64,000 nt of DNA from Candidatus Poribacteria bacterium. GTDB lineage: Bacteria > Poribacteria > WGA-4E > WGA-3G. Each line of letters starts with the position of its first letter. Position 1 is the first letter of the stretch. Made by a program: the position numbers and the translations under genes. This document shows positions 51,067 to 60,542 of this stretch, piece after piece. The notes under the pieces are model-generated. The model had not been told where the DNA came from, did not search any database, and saw only the letters and a program-made list of their open reading frames with translations. The stretch lies in NCBI GenBank assembly GCA_022821965.1, contig JAJECN010000031.1, positions 1 through 64,000 of the forward strand, in the 5' to 3' direction.

Positions 51067-52473
51067 CTATAGTGGCTTTCGCCATTGCCCCTCAGTGGCT
51101 TGGTCAATCAGAATGCGGGCTTTCTGACTCGCTCGAACCTGTCTCTCAATTTCAACAGGATTCCACTCTGCCAGTAGTTGTGTCTCAAGTTCTTCGCAAA
51201 CCGCCTGATACGCCTCATCATTGGCGAGATTCCGAAATTCACCCGGATCCGCGGCGATGTCGTAAAGTTCCGGTGGATCACCGAGGCTATAGTTGTATTT
51301 ATACCGTCCCTTCCGCACCATCGCCATCGGTCGCTCAACCCCGTGCGCGAGGTATTCGGAGAATGCGAAATCCTTCCAACCGCTTGCGGTGCCTTGCATC
51401 AAAGGTAACAGACTATCTCCATCCAGCTGACGAACGGATTGCACTCCGGCAATATCGACAAGTGTCGCTGTCAAATCTACAAGCGAAACCACTTCATCAA
51501 TACGCCTACCTGCGGATAGTTGGTCAGGAAACATAACTTGTAGCGGCACGCGAGCGGATGCCTCATAGAAATTCGACTTGCGCCACATGCCATGCTCACC
51601 ATTCATCTCACCGTGGTCACTGGTATAGATAACGACGGTATTCTCCAACTGCCCAGTCTCCTCAAGCGTTCTGAGTAGGTTGCCAATCTTTTCGTCAAGG
51701 TAGGTAATCAACCCATAATAACCCGCTCTCCCACGACGGACGAGTTCCTCGGGAAAATCAACACAACCGAACATGCGCCGCATTCGTTGATAGACAGGAT
51801 GCTGGTTTTCAAGGTGTCCCTCTGGAATGTGGGGAAGATCGATCTCGTCAAGCGGGTAGAGATCCCAAAATCGTTGCGGCACAATGAGCGGGAAATGCGG
51901 TGCGATAAACGAAACGTTGAGTGCCCACGGTTGTTCCTGTCGTGCCGGGTCTCGGAGATACGCCAAAGCCTCTGCTTCTGCTAAGTCATCGACTTCGATT
52001 TCCTCAGTTGTTCCCGGGCGTGCCTGTGCCAGTCCTTGCCATGGACGCTGTGCTGGGGGTGTACCGTTATCCCAATCCGTAAGTTCGTGCTGTCGTTCTG
52101 CATGCAGATCGCGGGCGAGTTGGGCACGAAATCCGTGGAGCTGATCCATACCACCGAAGTGCTGTTTTCCAGAGAGCACAACATCGTAACCCACTGAGCA
52201 CAGGAGGTGTGCCCACGTGACAGCATCCGGATGCAGCGGTGCAGCATTGTCCCACGCGCCGATGTGATGGATATACCGACCTGTCATAAACGACATTCGA
52301 GAGGGCATACAGAGCGGTGAATTGCAATAAGCGTTCGTGAAAGTTACACCCTCTTCAGCGAGTCTGTCCATGTGGGGCGTTTGAACGAAGGGATGTCCGT
52401 AGGGACCGCTGTACATCGGTGCATGCTCATCGGACATAATGATGAGGAGATTGGGGGGTTCTTTCGAGGGCAT
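51067..52473 (-). CDS. Type I sulfatase 2
   Basis: NLLIIMSDEHAPMYSG is the start, and NSPLCMPSRMSFMTGRY the formylglycine motif (C-x-P-x-R). VIYTSDHGEMNGEHGMWRK carries metal and substrate residues, and RKGRYKYNYSLGDPPELYDI the C-terminal subdomain typical of choline-sulfatase and related enzymes. The 468 residues fit. It is convergent with the 5'-nucleotidase gene. No signal peptide is seen. Confidence 0.92.
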   Translation of the reverse strand: MPSKEPPNLLIIMSDEHAPMYSGPYGHPFVQTPHMDRLAEEGVTFTNAYCNSPLCMPSRMSFMTGRYIHHIGAWDNAAPLHPDAVTWAHLLCSVGYDVVLSGKQHFGGMDQLHGFRAQLARDLHAERQHELTDWDNGTPPAQRPWQGLAQARPGTTEEIEVDDLAEAEALAYLRDPARQEQPWALNVSFIAPHFPLIVPQRFWDLYPLDEIDLPHIPEGHLENQHPVYQRMRRMFGCVDFPEELVRRGRAGYYGLITYLDEKIGNLLRTLEETGQLENTVVIYTSDHGEMNGEHGMWRKSNFYEASARVPLQVMFPDQLSAGRRIDEVVSLVDLTATLVDIAGVQSVRQLDGDSLLPLMQGTASGWKDFAFSEYLAHGVERPMAMVRKGRYKYNYSLGDPPELYDIAADPGEFRNLANDEAYQAVCEELETQLLAEWNPVEIERQVRASQKARILIDQATEGQWRKPL

Positions 52474-52676
52474 AGTGTTCCTAAACTTTCAGAGCATTCA
52501 GAATAAACATGAAAAACGATCTGTCAGGAAATAGGCGAAACCTCACGGCAGACGTGGATTTGTGGCATCTCAGGAGAAATGAAACTCAGAACTACTCTGA
52601 AATTAACGAAATATTCCCGATGCATCGGATTTCACAAAGACCATTTATCCGACATCTTATTGTCTTCAATATTCTA

Positions 52677-53351
52677 TCACTCTGGGATATCAATGGATAA
52701 TCTGTTATCAGGAAGTATCCATGGTTCTCGAAAGATATCCTGCCAGTCCCCTAGGACTGGGACCAAATCGCCTTCTATCTTTTCACCGGTAAACAAAAAC
52801 CAGTACTTCTTTATGAGTTCTACAAGACAATCTATACAAGCATCTACCTCCTTGAACGTCGGGATGCTTTTCGGTGGTTGCCGGTCGTGGTGTGCAATCC
52901 GTTTGTCAGTGAAGTCTTCCAACTTTTCACCTAACGCTTTTAATCTTTTCAGATCACACTTAACCCTGAAGAGGTCAACATAGTCCTTATCTGTTCCTGA
53001 GAATTTCTGGGTAAAAATGAAATCTGCTTCCTTATGCTTAGATTGAGGAAACAAATCTACAAAACGTCTTCTTGATAGCAAATGTGGAGTATCTGTTATT
53101 TCACACAACAGTTCAACAAATGAATTATCTTGATTTCTCTTGAGTTGTCTACGAACCGTAGTTGCAATAAACGCCTTATAGGTATTTCCCATAAACCTAA
53201 CAAACGGATTATTTTTTTGAATTTGAAGATTTGAATTGCGCCTGACAATTTCCATTAAGCCACAGAAAATTTCCCGATGTTCTAAGCACATTTCAACATC
53301 ATCGCGGATTACACTCAGCCATTCATTCCACTTTTCAAACCGTTGGTTCAT
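52677..53351 (-). CDS. HEPN / AbiU2-like protein
   Basis: The 224-residue, mostly helical protein contains ITDTPHLLSRRRFVDLF followed by TDKRIAHHDR, with R151, H154 and D156. That fits the R-x2-H-x-D pattern of AbiU2-type HEPN domains, many of which are RNases in toxin or abortive-infection systems. The family match is moderate only. It is the last of four minus-strand genes (FRG, TPR, WD40, this). 250 bases separate it from the WD40 gene. Confidence 0.5.
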   Translation of the reverse strand: MNQRFEKWNEWLSVIRDDVEMCLEHREIFCGLMEIVRRNSNLQIQKNNPFVRFMGNTYKAFIATTVRRQLKRNQDNSFVELLCEITDTPHLLSRRRFVDLFPQSKHKEADFIFTQKFSGTDKDYVDLFRVKCDLKRLKALGEKLEDFTDKRIAHHDRQPPKSIPTFKEVDACIDCLVELIKKYWFLFTGEKIEGDLVPVLGDWQDIFREPWILPDNRLSIDIPE

Positions 53352-53601
53352 ATTGGCAGTTCCGTTTGAGAAACGAACAAATTAATCTAAAAGGGTTTGT
53401 TCCTGAATCAAATTTCAGATTCTACTTACATCGACTTACGAAATAACCTGTTTGCTAATTTAAGCCCTATCTCTGTTGCCAAGAAGAAATAACGTATTAA
53501 CAACTAAATCTTTGGATTGCAACTGACAGATCCACACTCTATAGAGATCCAGTACTACTGTTAATCAGCGGAATCCAGATTCAATTCTTCCAAATCTAAA
53601 T

Positions 53602-55536
53602 CTAATTCACTATACGCGCTAGATCCCACAGCAGTATTGTGCCATCGTCACTTCCACTAGCAAGGGTGCGTCCATCTATAGAAAAAAATACACTATTGAC
53701 ATTCCGCACATGCCCTACAAGGACCTTCAGGAGTTGTCCAGTAGAGGCATTCCAGCAACGAACAATACCATAATTGCTTCCACTAGAGAAAATGCGACCA
53801 TCCGGACTGAAAACAATACTGTTAACTTTATCCATATACTGTGCTGTTAGGGTTGTTTTGTGTTGTCCAATAATAGCATCCCACAACCGTATAGTCCCAT
53901 CCCCATTCTGCAAACTGAACGCCCCACTTCCACTAGCAAGGGTACGACTGTCTGGTGAAAAGCATATACTTTGAATGCTTTCCGTATGTCCTACGAGGGT
54001 TTTCAGGAGTTGTCCAGTCGCAACATCCCACAAACGAATGAGATCATCCGAACCTCCGCTTGCAAGCGTCCGGCCATCTGGCGAAAAGCACACACTGTTC
54101 ACATGAAACGAATGTTCAGTGAAAGTTTGAAGGAGTTGTCCAGTAACTGTATCCCACAACTGAATAGTCCCGTCCGTGTTGTGTAATAAGCCAACACCTC
54201 CACTACCACTTGCAAGTGTCCGGCCATCTGGACTGAAAGTTACATTGAGGATAATCCCTGTATCCCCGGTTAGAGTTTTCAGATGTGCACCTGTAGCAGT
54301 ATCCCACAAACGAATGGTTTTATCGCCACTTCCACTTGCGAGGGTGTTTCCATCTGGCGAAAAGCACACACTGTTCACATGAAACGTATGCCCTATAAGA
54401 GTTTGAAGAAGTTTGCCCGTGACAACATCCCACAAACGAACAATGCCATCATCACTCCCACTTGCAACGGTTTGACCATCTGCTGAAAAACATACGCTGA
54501 AAACTCTAGGCGTATGACCTACAATGGTTTTTTGGAGTTGTCCTATGGTGACATCCCACAAACGCACGGTGTCGTCGCCACCTCCAAAAGAGCCGCTTTT
54601 ACTTCCACTAACGAGCGTCAGACTATCTCCCGAAAAACACACAGCGGAAACAGTTCCCGCATGCCCTATGAGAGTTTCTCGAAGTTGACTGGTGCCTACA
54701 TTCCATAAACGCACAGTATTGTCGTCACTTCCACTAGCGAGCGTGAGACCATCTCCCGAAAAACACACACTTTTGACATAATCCGTATGTCCTGTGAGGG
54801 TTTTTGAGGGCGTTCCGCTACTTATATCCCACAAACGGATAGTTGTGTCGTACCCCCCACTTGCAAGTGTAAGACCACTAGGAGAAAAGCACACGCTAGA
54901 AACACCCACTCCATGCGCTGTGAAGGTTTTGAGGGACCGTCCGGTAGTGACATCCCATAAACGCACAGCACTATCGCCACCCCCACTTGCGAGCATACTG
55001 CCATCCGACGAAAAACATACACTACCAACATAATTTGTATTTCCCATAAGGGTTTTTAAGGGCTGACCGGTGGCAACGTCCCATAAACGCACGGTGCTAT
55101 CACCACCCCCACTTGCGAGCATACTACCATCCGACGAAAAACATACGCTGAAAACTACATTAGTATGTCCGGCGAAGGTTTGCAAGTGTTTCCACCTATG
55201 GGTATCCCACAACACAACATCGCCCCAAGTCCCACCTGCGAGGGTGCGTCCATCAGTCGAAAAGCATACACTGTAGAACTCAACGGGTCTCTGCCACGTA
55301 AGGAGGTTAAGTTCTTTAGCTGTATGCGCGTCGTATATCCAAATCCCAATACGACTGGCCACGGCAATCCGCCTACCGTCAGGGGAATACGCGATATCAT
55401 TTATTGCACCTTTACCGAGACGGACTTTAGCACCTTCAGGTAATTCCCATTTGGTGTAATCTTTGTTTTGGGTATATCCGTATGTTGTGCCAGCAAACAT
55501 CAAGGCAATGATGAACAAACACGTCATTGTTTTCAT
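53602..55536 (-). CDS. Secreted protein with 14 WD40 repeats
   Basis: The 644-residue protein has a signal peptide (TMTCLFIIALMFAGTTYG) followed by 14 consecutive WD40 repeats from residue 40 to the C-terminus. Each has VCFSPDG or a close variant and ends RLWD or similar, for example VNSVCFSPDGRTLASGGSD and IRLWDVATGQLL. Fourteen repeats fit two seven-bladed propellers. It probably scaffolds a protein complex in the periplasm or on the surface. AAGGATA precedes the ATG. 110 bases separate it from the TPR gene upstream. Confidence 0.9.
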   Translation of the reverse strand: MKTMTCLFIIALMFAGTTYGYTQNKDYTKWELPEGAKVRLGKGAINDIAYSPDGRRIAVASRIGIWIYDAHTAKELNLLTWQRPVEFYSVCFSTDGRTLAGGTWGDVVLWDTHRWKHLQTFAGHTNVVFSVCFSSDGSMLASGGGDSTVRLWDVATGQPLKTLMGNTNYVGSVCFSSDGSMLASGGGDSAVRLWDVTTGRSLKTFTAHGVGVSSVCFSPSGLTLASGGYDTTIRLWDISSGTPSKTLTGHTDYVKSVCFSGDGLTLASGSDDNTVRLWNVGTSQLRETLIGHAGTVSAVCFSGDSLTLVSGSKSGSFGGGDDTVRLWDVTIGQLQKTIVGHTPRVFSVCFSADGQTVASGSDDGIVRLWDVVTGKLLQTLIGHTFHVNSVCFSPDGNTLASGSGDKTIRLWDTATGAHLKTLTGDTGIILNVTFSPDGRTLASGSGGVGLLHNTDGTIQLWDTVTGQLLQTFTEHSFHVNSVCFSPDGRTLASGGSDDLIRLWDVATGQLLKTLVGHTESIQSICFSPDSRTLASGSGAFSLQNGDGTIRLWDAIIGQHKTTLTAQYMDKVNSIVFSPDGRIFSSGSNYGIVRCWNASTGQLLKVLVGHVRNVNSVFFSIDGRTLASGSDDGTILLWDLARIVN

Positions 55537-55646
55537 AACGTAAATATCCTTTTCGGCAGCGGGATCTCAGAAATCAAGGCAATTGCAGACCCTTTATCAC
55601 CGGTATATAAAAATAAAAAAGTATATCTGAAATCAACTTTTTTCGC

Positions 55647-57347
55647 TTAATTTGCAAAGGCATAGTGGCTGGCTCGGTGTTGATTCTGTCCATGGGTTAT
55701 CGATACAAATGAAATTTGAGGAGGCTCATCTTGTTGCCCCAGCATTGTGGCGATGTCTCCGCTATACCCCATCCCACTCGGACACTGTAATAGGGATTTT
55801 GTCTTAGGCAAAGTTTGAGGTTGTTCGCCCTGCTTAGTCAACAGCACAACTATATTCTCTGGCAATTTAACATTATTTACCTGCTCAAAGCTCGCAACAC
55901 TATCATAAGCTTTATGAAACAATGCAAAAATATTTAATCCTTTTTCCGTTGCAAATGTTAGATCCTTTCTAGCTTTCTCCCATTCCTGTTGGAACAACCA
56001 AGCCCTAGCGCGAGTGTAATAAGTTTGAACATAATCCGGTTTTAATTCTAATGCTTTCGCATAGTCTGTAAGAGCTCGGTCAAAATTGCCTTTGAGAAAG
56101 TAAGAAAAACCGCGATTGTGATAGGCATAGGCATCATTGGAATTCAGTTTTATTGTTGTGTTATAGTTTGCAATAGCCGAGTCAAAATCACCTTGGAGAA
56201 AGTAAACATCGCCGATTTTGCGATAGGCATAGGCATCATTGGGATTCAGTTCAATCGCCTTGCTATAAGTCACAATAGCCGAATCAAATTCGCGTTTGCC
56301 GCCGTAGGCGTTGCCCAGATCAATATAAGCACCGGAATTTTCAGGTTCAATTTGTATCGCCTTGGTATAATTTACAATTGCCTTGTCAAACTCACGTTTC
56401 AGACCGTAAATGTGCCCGCGACTATAATAGAACCCGGCGTGACTGGGTTCAAGACATATTGCCTTGTTAAAATCTACCATAGAGAGATCAAACTCACGTT
56501 TAATGGCATAAGCATTCCCACGATGGTAATAGGCTTCGGCGTAGACCGGTTCATATTGTATCGCTTGGGTGAAGTCATCAATTGCTTTGTCAACCTCACC
56601 TTTCATGCCATAAGCGATCCCGCGATTGTAATATGCCTCAGCAAGCTGCCGGGTGAGGCTTATGGCAGTGTTATAATCCTCAATGGCAAGAGCAAACCTG
56701 TCCATATCACGGTGAAAATTGCCGCGCCGGATATAAACTTGGGCGTAATCAGGTTTCAACTCTAATGCTCTGTTATAATTTGCAAGCGCGAAATCAACTT
56801 CTCCTTTGATGCTATAAGCAATACCGCGATAGTAATAGACCTCAGCAAGTTGTGGGTTCCGTCTTATCGCGTTATTATAGTCTTCAATCGCAATGTCAAT
56901 TTCACCGATGCTAGTGTAAGCAATACCGCGCTTGAGGTAAGCTTCAGTATAATCTGGATTCAGTTTTATTGCAGCGTTGTAGTCCTCAATTGCAAGTGCG
57001 ATCTCCTCTTTGGTAACATAAGCGTTGCCACGATGGTAATATGCTTCTGGATAGTCCCAATCGTAGCTGCGGCTCCTGTGTATCGCGGTGGTAAAATCCT
57101 TAATTGCTTCGTCAATCTCACCTTTGGCCTCATAAACGAGCCCTCGACCACAATATGCTTTATGAGGTCTTCCGGTGAGGCTTGTCGCTTGCGTGTAGTC
57201 CGTAATTGCCAGATCAAACTTGCCCATTTTTCGGTAAACGTCGCCGCGGCGAACATAGGCTTCAACAAAACCGGGTCTTAACTCAATGGCTCTGCTAAGA
57301 TGCTTGATAGATTTTTCATAATGCGCCAATTTGGCTTCGGTCGCCAT
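55647..57347 (-). CDS. TPR-repeat protein with about 13 repeats
   Basis: ATG 57345-57347 has GGAGG 8 bases upstream. About 13 tetratricopeptide repeats run from residue 25 to 470, each with the W/L-G-Y-A-F-A-P-like pattern: EAYYHRGNAYVTKEEIALAIEDYNAAIKLNP, AYYNRGIAYGMKGEVDKAIDDF. The last 100 residues (LPENIVVLLTKQGEQPQTLPK) have no recognised fold. There is no signal peptide. It should bind peptides or proteins. It starts 24 bases after the FRG gene, so it is probably co-translated with it. Confidence 0.9.
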   Translation of the reverse strand: MATEAKLAHYEKSIKHLSRAIELRPGFVEAYVRRGDVYRKMGKFDLAITDYTQATSLTGRPHKAYCGRGLVYEAKGEIDEAIKDFTTAIHRSRSYDWDYPEAYYHRGNAYVTKEEIALAIEDYNAAIKLNPDYTEAYLKRGIAYTSIGEIDIAIEDYNNAIRRNPQLAEVYYYRGIAYSIKGEVDFALANYNRALELKPDYAQVYIRRGNFHRDMDRFALAIEDYNTAISLTRQLAEAYYNRGIAYGMKGEVDKAIDDFTQAIQYEPVYAEAYYHRGNAYAIKREFDLSMVDFNKAICLEPSHAGFYYSRGHIYGLKREFDKAIVNYTKAIQIEPENSGAYIDLGNAYGGKREFDSAIVTYSKAIELNPNDAYAYRKIGDVYFLQGDFDSAIANYNTTIKLNSNDAYAYHNRGFSYFLKGNFDRALTDYAKALELKPDYVQTYYTRARAWLFQQEWEKARKDLTFATEKGLNIFALFHKAYDSVASFEQVNNVKLPENIVVLLTKQGEQPQTLPKTKSLLQCPSGMGYSGDIATMLGQQDEPPQISFVSITHGQNQHRASHYAFAN

Positions 57348-57371
57348 CACCTGAACCTCCTTAGTGTTAGG

Positions 57372-58058
57372 TTAAGACATATAGAACTCTACATAGGCTT
57401 CCAGATGAACATCCTGATTTCTAATAAAACCATGGAGATCGTTGTAGATGGTTTTGACAGATATACCGTGGTACCTATGCAGGTACGTTAACATCGGGTG
57501 TTTGAGTTCTGTTGGAATATTGATAATATCGTCCTCGTCAGGATCGATAAATCCCTTGGGCGGTCTAATGAATACACTTTTCTGGGCAATAACACGATTT
57601 ATCGGTTCGTAAGGTTCTTCGATGTTGTCGGATGCTATCACGGACTTTTCTTGCAAGATAACCCGCCCATCTTTAGCTTTGGAACGAGAACCGCTACAAG
57701 CAAAGAAGAGCGCGATAAGGTAATCTGTAGTGAAATCTATGAGGTTGGTCTTACCCCCGTAGTGTTGAATTTCGGCGAGACGTTCAAGTTCACTGATAGG
57801 TTTACGAAAATACGCTTCAGCTTCTTCCAACATACTTGCTTGGACAGCCTCTATATCAAATTGTGCTGCTTCAACATCAAACGCTTCATGTTCAAGAAAA
57901 ACGCGGTAAAGATTTGAGGAGACCTTTCCATAATAAGGGTCTTCCTGATAATGTTCAGGTTCACCGCGGTAAAGATACTCTCCAGTGTTCGCTTTTTCTT
58001 CTATTTTTCGGAGTATGTCGTTAACTGTCCTTGGTTCGTTTTGGTTTTCTTTGTCCAT
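57372..58058 (-). CDS. FRG-domain protein
   Basis: The 228-residue protein shows the FRG domain signatures EYLYRGEPEHY (residues 28-37), EIQHYGGKTNLIDFTTDYLIALFFAC (96-121) and an Arg/Asp-rich C-terminal. FRG domains are found in predicted ADP-ribosylation or nuclease-type effectors, often in defence or toxin contexts; the activity of this one is unknown. AAAGGAAAGTG stands before the ATG. It is the first gene of a short cluster with TPR, then WD40, then a HEPN-like gene on the same strand. Confidence 0.85.
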   Translation of the reverse strand: MDKENQNEPRTVNDILRKIEEKANTGEYLYRGEPEHYQEDPYYGKVSSNLYRVFLEHEAFDVEAAQFDIEAVQASMLEEAEAYFRKPISELERLAEIQHYGGKTNLIDFTTDYLIALFFACSGSRSKAKDGRVILQEKSVIASDNIEEPYEPINRVIAQKSVFIRPPKGFIDPDEDDIINIPTELKHPMLTYLHRYHGISVKTIYNDLHGFIRNQDVHLEAYVEFYMS

Positions 58059-58241
58059 TCACTTTCCTTTACAATCACAATGCTGCTTAAAATAGTAACA
58101 CGTTTCGCAAGGCATGTCAACCGAATTTAATCAAGTCATGTGCAGTCGCGATAAGGAAATCACTCCTACAAAATCCCTTGAATTATTCCGTGTAAAGTGC
58201 TATCCTGATTTTACTAATAAATACAACATAAAGGAAACAGC

Positions 58242-59756
58242 ATGGCAACCGAAACCAAACCTAATATTCTACTCATCACCAGCGACCAGCAGCATTGGAA
58301 CACCTTGGGCTGCCTCAACCCAGAAATACAGACACCGCACTTAGACACATTAGCACAACAAGGCACCCTCTTCAATAGAGCCTACTGTCCGAATCCTACC
58401 TGCACACCGACGCGCGCATCCATTATCACGGGGAAGTACCCGAGCCAACACGGTGCCTGGTCCCTCGGCACCAAACTTTCTGAAGATGAACACACCGTCG
58501 GTGAAGACTTCACGGATGCTGGCTACCGGACAGCCCTTGTCGGAAAAGCACATTTTCAACCGCTGCACGGCACCGAGGAATTCCCATCTCTCGAATCCTA
58601 TCCGATCCTCCAAGATTTGGACTTTTGGCGGAGTTTCAACGAACCGTTCTACGGATTTGAACACGTCGAACTCGCTCGCAACCACGCCGACGAAGCGCAT
58701 GTTGGGCAGCACTACGCCATCTGGATGGAAGAGAACGGTTGCACCAATTGGCGAGACTATTTCGCACCGCCGACGGGGAACGCCCGCGGGCAATACCGAA
58801 AGTGGCACATCCCGGAAGAATATCATTACGATACATGGATTGCGGAACGCACTAACGCACTCATGGAGGCATACCAACAGAACGACGAGAACTTCTTCCT
58901 CTGGGCGAGTTTCTTCGATCCGCATCCGAAATATTTAGTGCCGGAACCGTGGGATACGATGTATGATTCGGCAGAATTGATGGTACCATCAGTGACGGAA
59001 GGAGAACACAACAACAATCCACTACACTTCCAGCTAACACAACAACAAAAGCCAGACTTCTCGGCTTGGCGTGAAAGTGGTAAAGGGGTACACGGCTTCA
59101 ACTCACATCTACGCGATCGCGACGAACTCGCTAAAGATATCGCCGTCTACTACGGGATGGTGAGTCTGATGGATAAGTATATCGGGAAAATCTTGGCAAA
59201 ACTCGACGAACTGGGACTCGCGGACAACACATTAGTCGTGTTCACATCCGACCATGGTCACTTTTACGGACAGCACGGACTCGTTGCAAAAGGCGCGTTC
59301 CATTACGAGGATGTTATTCGAGTGCCGTTCATCGTGCGGTATCCGGGCGTTGTGCCTTCAGGGAAACAATCGGAAGCGTTGCAGACGTTAGTAGATTTAG
59401 CCCCCACGTTCCTCAGTGCCACAGGTATCGACATCCCACGTCCGATGACCGGTGTAGATCAGATGCCGGTTTGGTCGGGACAAGCAGAACAAGCACGCGA
59501 CCATATCATCGTCGAAAACCGCCATGAGCCGACAACCGTACACGTCAAAACCTACGTTGACGATCGTTATAAAATTACCGTCTACTATAACCGAGACTAT
59601 GGCGAGTTGTTTGATCTGAAAGAAGATCCTGGAGAAATCAATAATTTGTGGAATTCCGCGGAGCATGCGGCGTTGAAAGCAGATTTAATCATGAAGTTGC
59701 TCTTCGCGGAGATGGGGAAGGAACCTCTGTGGATGCCGCGGACTTCTGGAGCATAA
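58242..59756 (+). CDS. Type I sulfatase 3
   Basis: The 504-residue protein reads NILLITSDQQHWNTLGC at the N-terminus, NPTCTPTRASIITGKY for the formylglycine site (C-x-P-x-R) near residue 49, and VVFTSDHGHFYGQHGL for the second metal site. RYKITVYYNRDYGELFDL is the C-terminal subdomain. AAAGGAAA precedes the ATG. It should be an arylsulfatase-like hydrolase. A secreted beta-sandwich gene follows on the same strand after 52 bases. Confidence 0.92.
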   Translation: MATETKPNILLITSDQQHWNTLGCLNPEIQTPHLDTLAQQGTLFNRAYCPNPTCTPTRASIITGKYPSQHGAWSLGTKLSEDEHTVGEDFTDAGYRTALVGKAHFQPLHGTEEFPSLESYPILQDLDFWRSFNEPFYGFEHVELARNHADEAHVGQHYAIWMEENGCTNWRDYFAPPTGNARGQYRKWHIPEEYHYDTWIAERTNALMEAYQQNDENFFLWASFFDPHPKYLVPEPWDTMYDSAELMVPSVTEGEHNNNPLHFQLTQQQKPDFSAWRESGKGVHGFNSHLRDRDELAKDIAVYYGMVSLMDKYIGKILAKLDELGLADNTLVVFTSDHGHFYGQHGLVAKGAFHYEDVIRVPFIVRYPGVVPSGKQSEALQTLVDLAPTFLSATGIDIPRPMTGVDQMPVWSGQAEQARDHIIVENRHEPTTVHVKTYVDDRYKITVYYNRDYGELFDLKEDPGEINNLWNSAEHAALKADLIMKLLFAEMGKEPLWMPRTSGA

Positions 59757-59808
59757 ACGGAGTGCTGCTATATCAACACGACTCATAAGAATTGCAAAGG
59801 AGAAAGCA

Positions 59809-60534
59809 ATGAGATTTAAGAAATTCAGAGGTCTTCTATACTTCTTCCATGTTGTTCTGTGTGCTATGGTCTTTAATCAACAGAGTTTTGGCGGAACATG
59901 GACAGACGATTTTGAAGATGACAGCACGCAAGAATGGGAACTTTTTAATACCTTTGATGGAAGCGCAGTATGGCGGATTGATGTCGGTGAAGCAATTGGC
60001 GAGACATTTGAACCTCGGCACTTTCCTACTATATGGGCAACAGGTGAACTTGATTGGAGAAACTATTCGCTTTCATGCAAAGCTAAATTAGTTGAAGCCA
60101 ATAAGGAACCAGCTACTTTAGGACTTATACTCCATCAGCGATGGGAGGAAGGCTCCTTCTATGTATTTCAGATTCTCTACCCATTGGAAGTCATCCATAT
60201 TACAAAGATTCACTCAGGCAACGTCTCAATAATCGGCGAATTCGATTTCGCAGTGAAACTCAATAGATGGTATACTCTCACCGCCTCTATTGATAGTAGT
60301 GAGATACTTAAAAGAGAGAAACTTAAATTTCAAATTGACGACGAGGTGTTCACTGTTACTGACAGAAACCCGATAAAAAGCGGAAAAGCTGGGCTCGAAG
60401 TCTCAGGAGCGCAAGTTCGGTTTGATGACGTTGAAATCACAGGGAGTAATATTCCGAACGGCGGGCCCGGAACTCTCCCAGTAGAACCGAGCGGCAAACT
60501 TGCTACTACATGGGGAAAACTCAAGCGTCAATAA
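59809..60534 (+). CDS. Secreted concanavalin-like beta-sandwich protein with WG-K tail
   Basis: The 241-residue protein has a signal peptide (LYFFHVVLCAMVFNQQSFGG) and a domain that looks like a LamG/DUF1080-type jelly roll: DDFEDDSTQEWELFN, WRNYSLSCKAKLVEA, GLILHQRWEEGSFYVFQI, RWYTLTASIDS, KSGKAGLEVSGAQVRFDDVEI. Such domains bind or cut carbohydrates. It ends LPVEPSGKLATTWGKLKRQ, matching the tail of four other secreted proteins here. It follows sulfatase 3, suggesting a related role. Confidence 0.8.
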   Translation: MRFKKFRGLLYFFHVVLCAMVFNQQSFGGTWTDDFEDDSTQEWELFNTFDGSAVWRIDVGEAIGETFEPRHFPTIWATGELDWRNYSLSCKAKLVEANKEPATLGLILHQRWEEGSFYVFQILYPLEVIHITKIHSGNVSIIGEFDFAVKLNRWYTLTASIDSSEILKREKLKFQIDDEVFTVTDRNPIKSGKAGLEVSGAQVRFDDVEITGSNIPNGGPGTLPVEPSGKLATTWGKLKRQ

Positions 60535-60542
60535 ACGGTCAA

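Noticed and set aside
51051-51536. Plus-strand frame opposite sulfatase 2
   Set aside because: Complement of a conserved C-terminal sulfatase region; no independent coding evidence.
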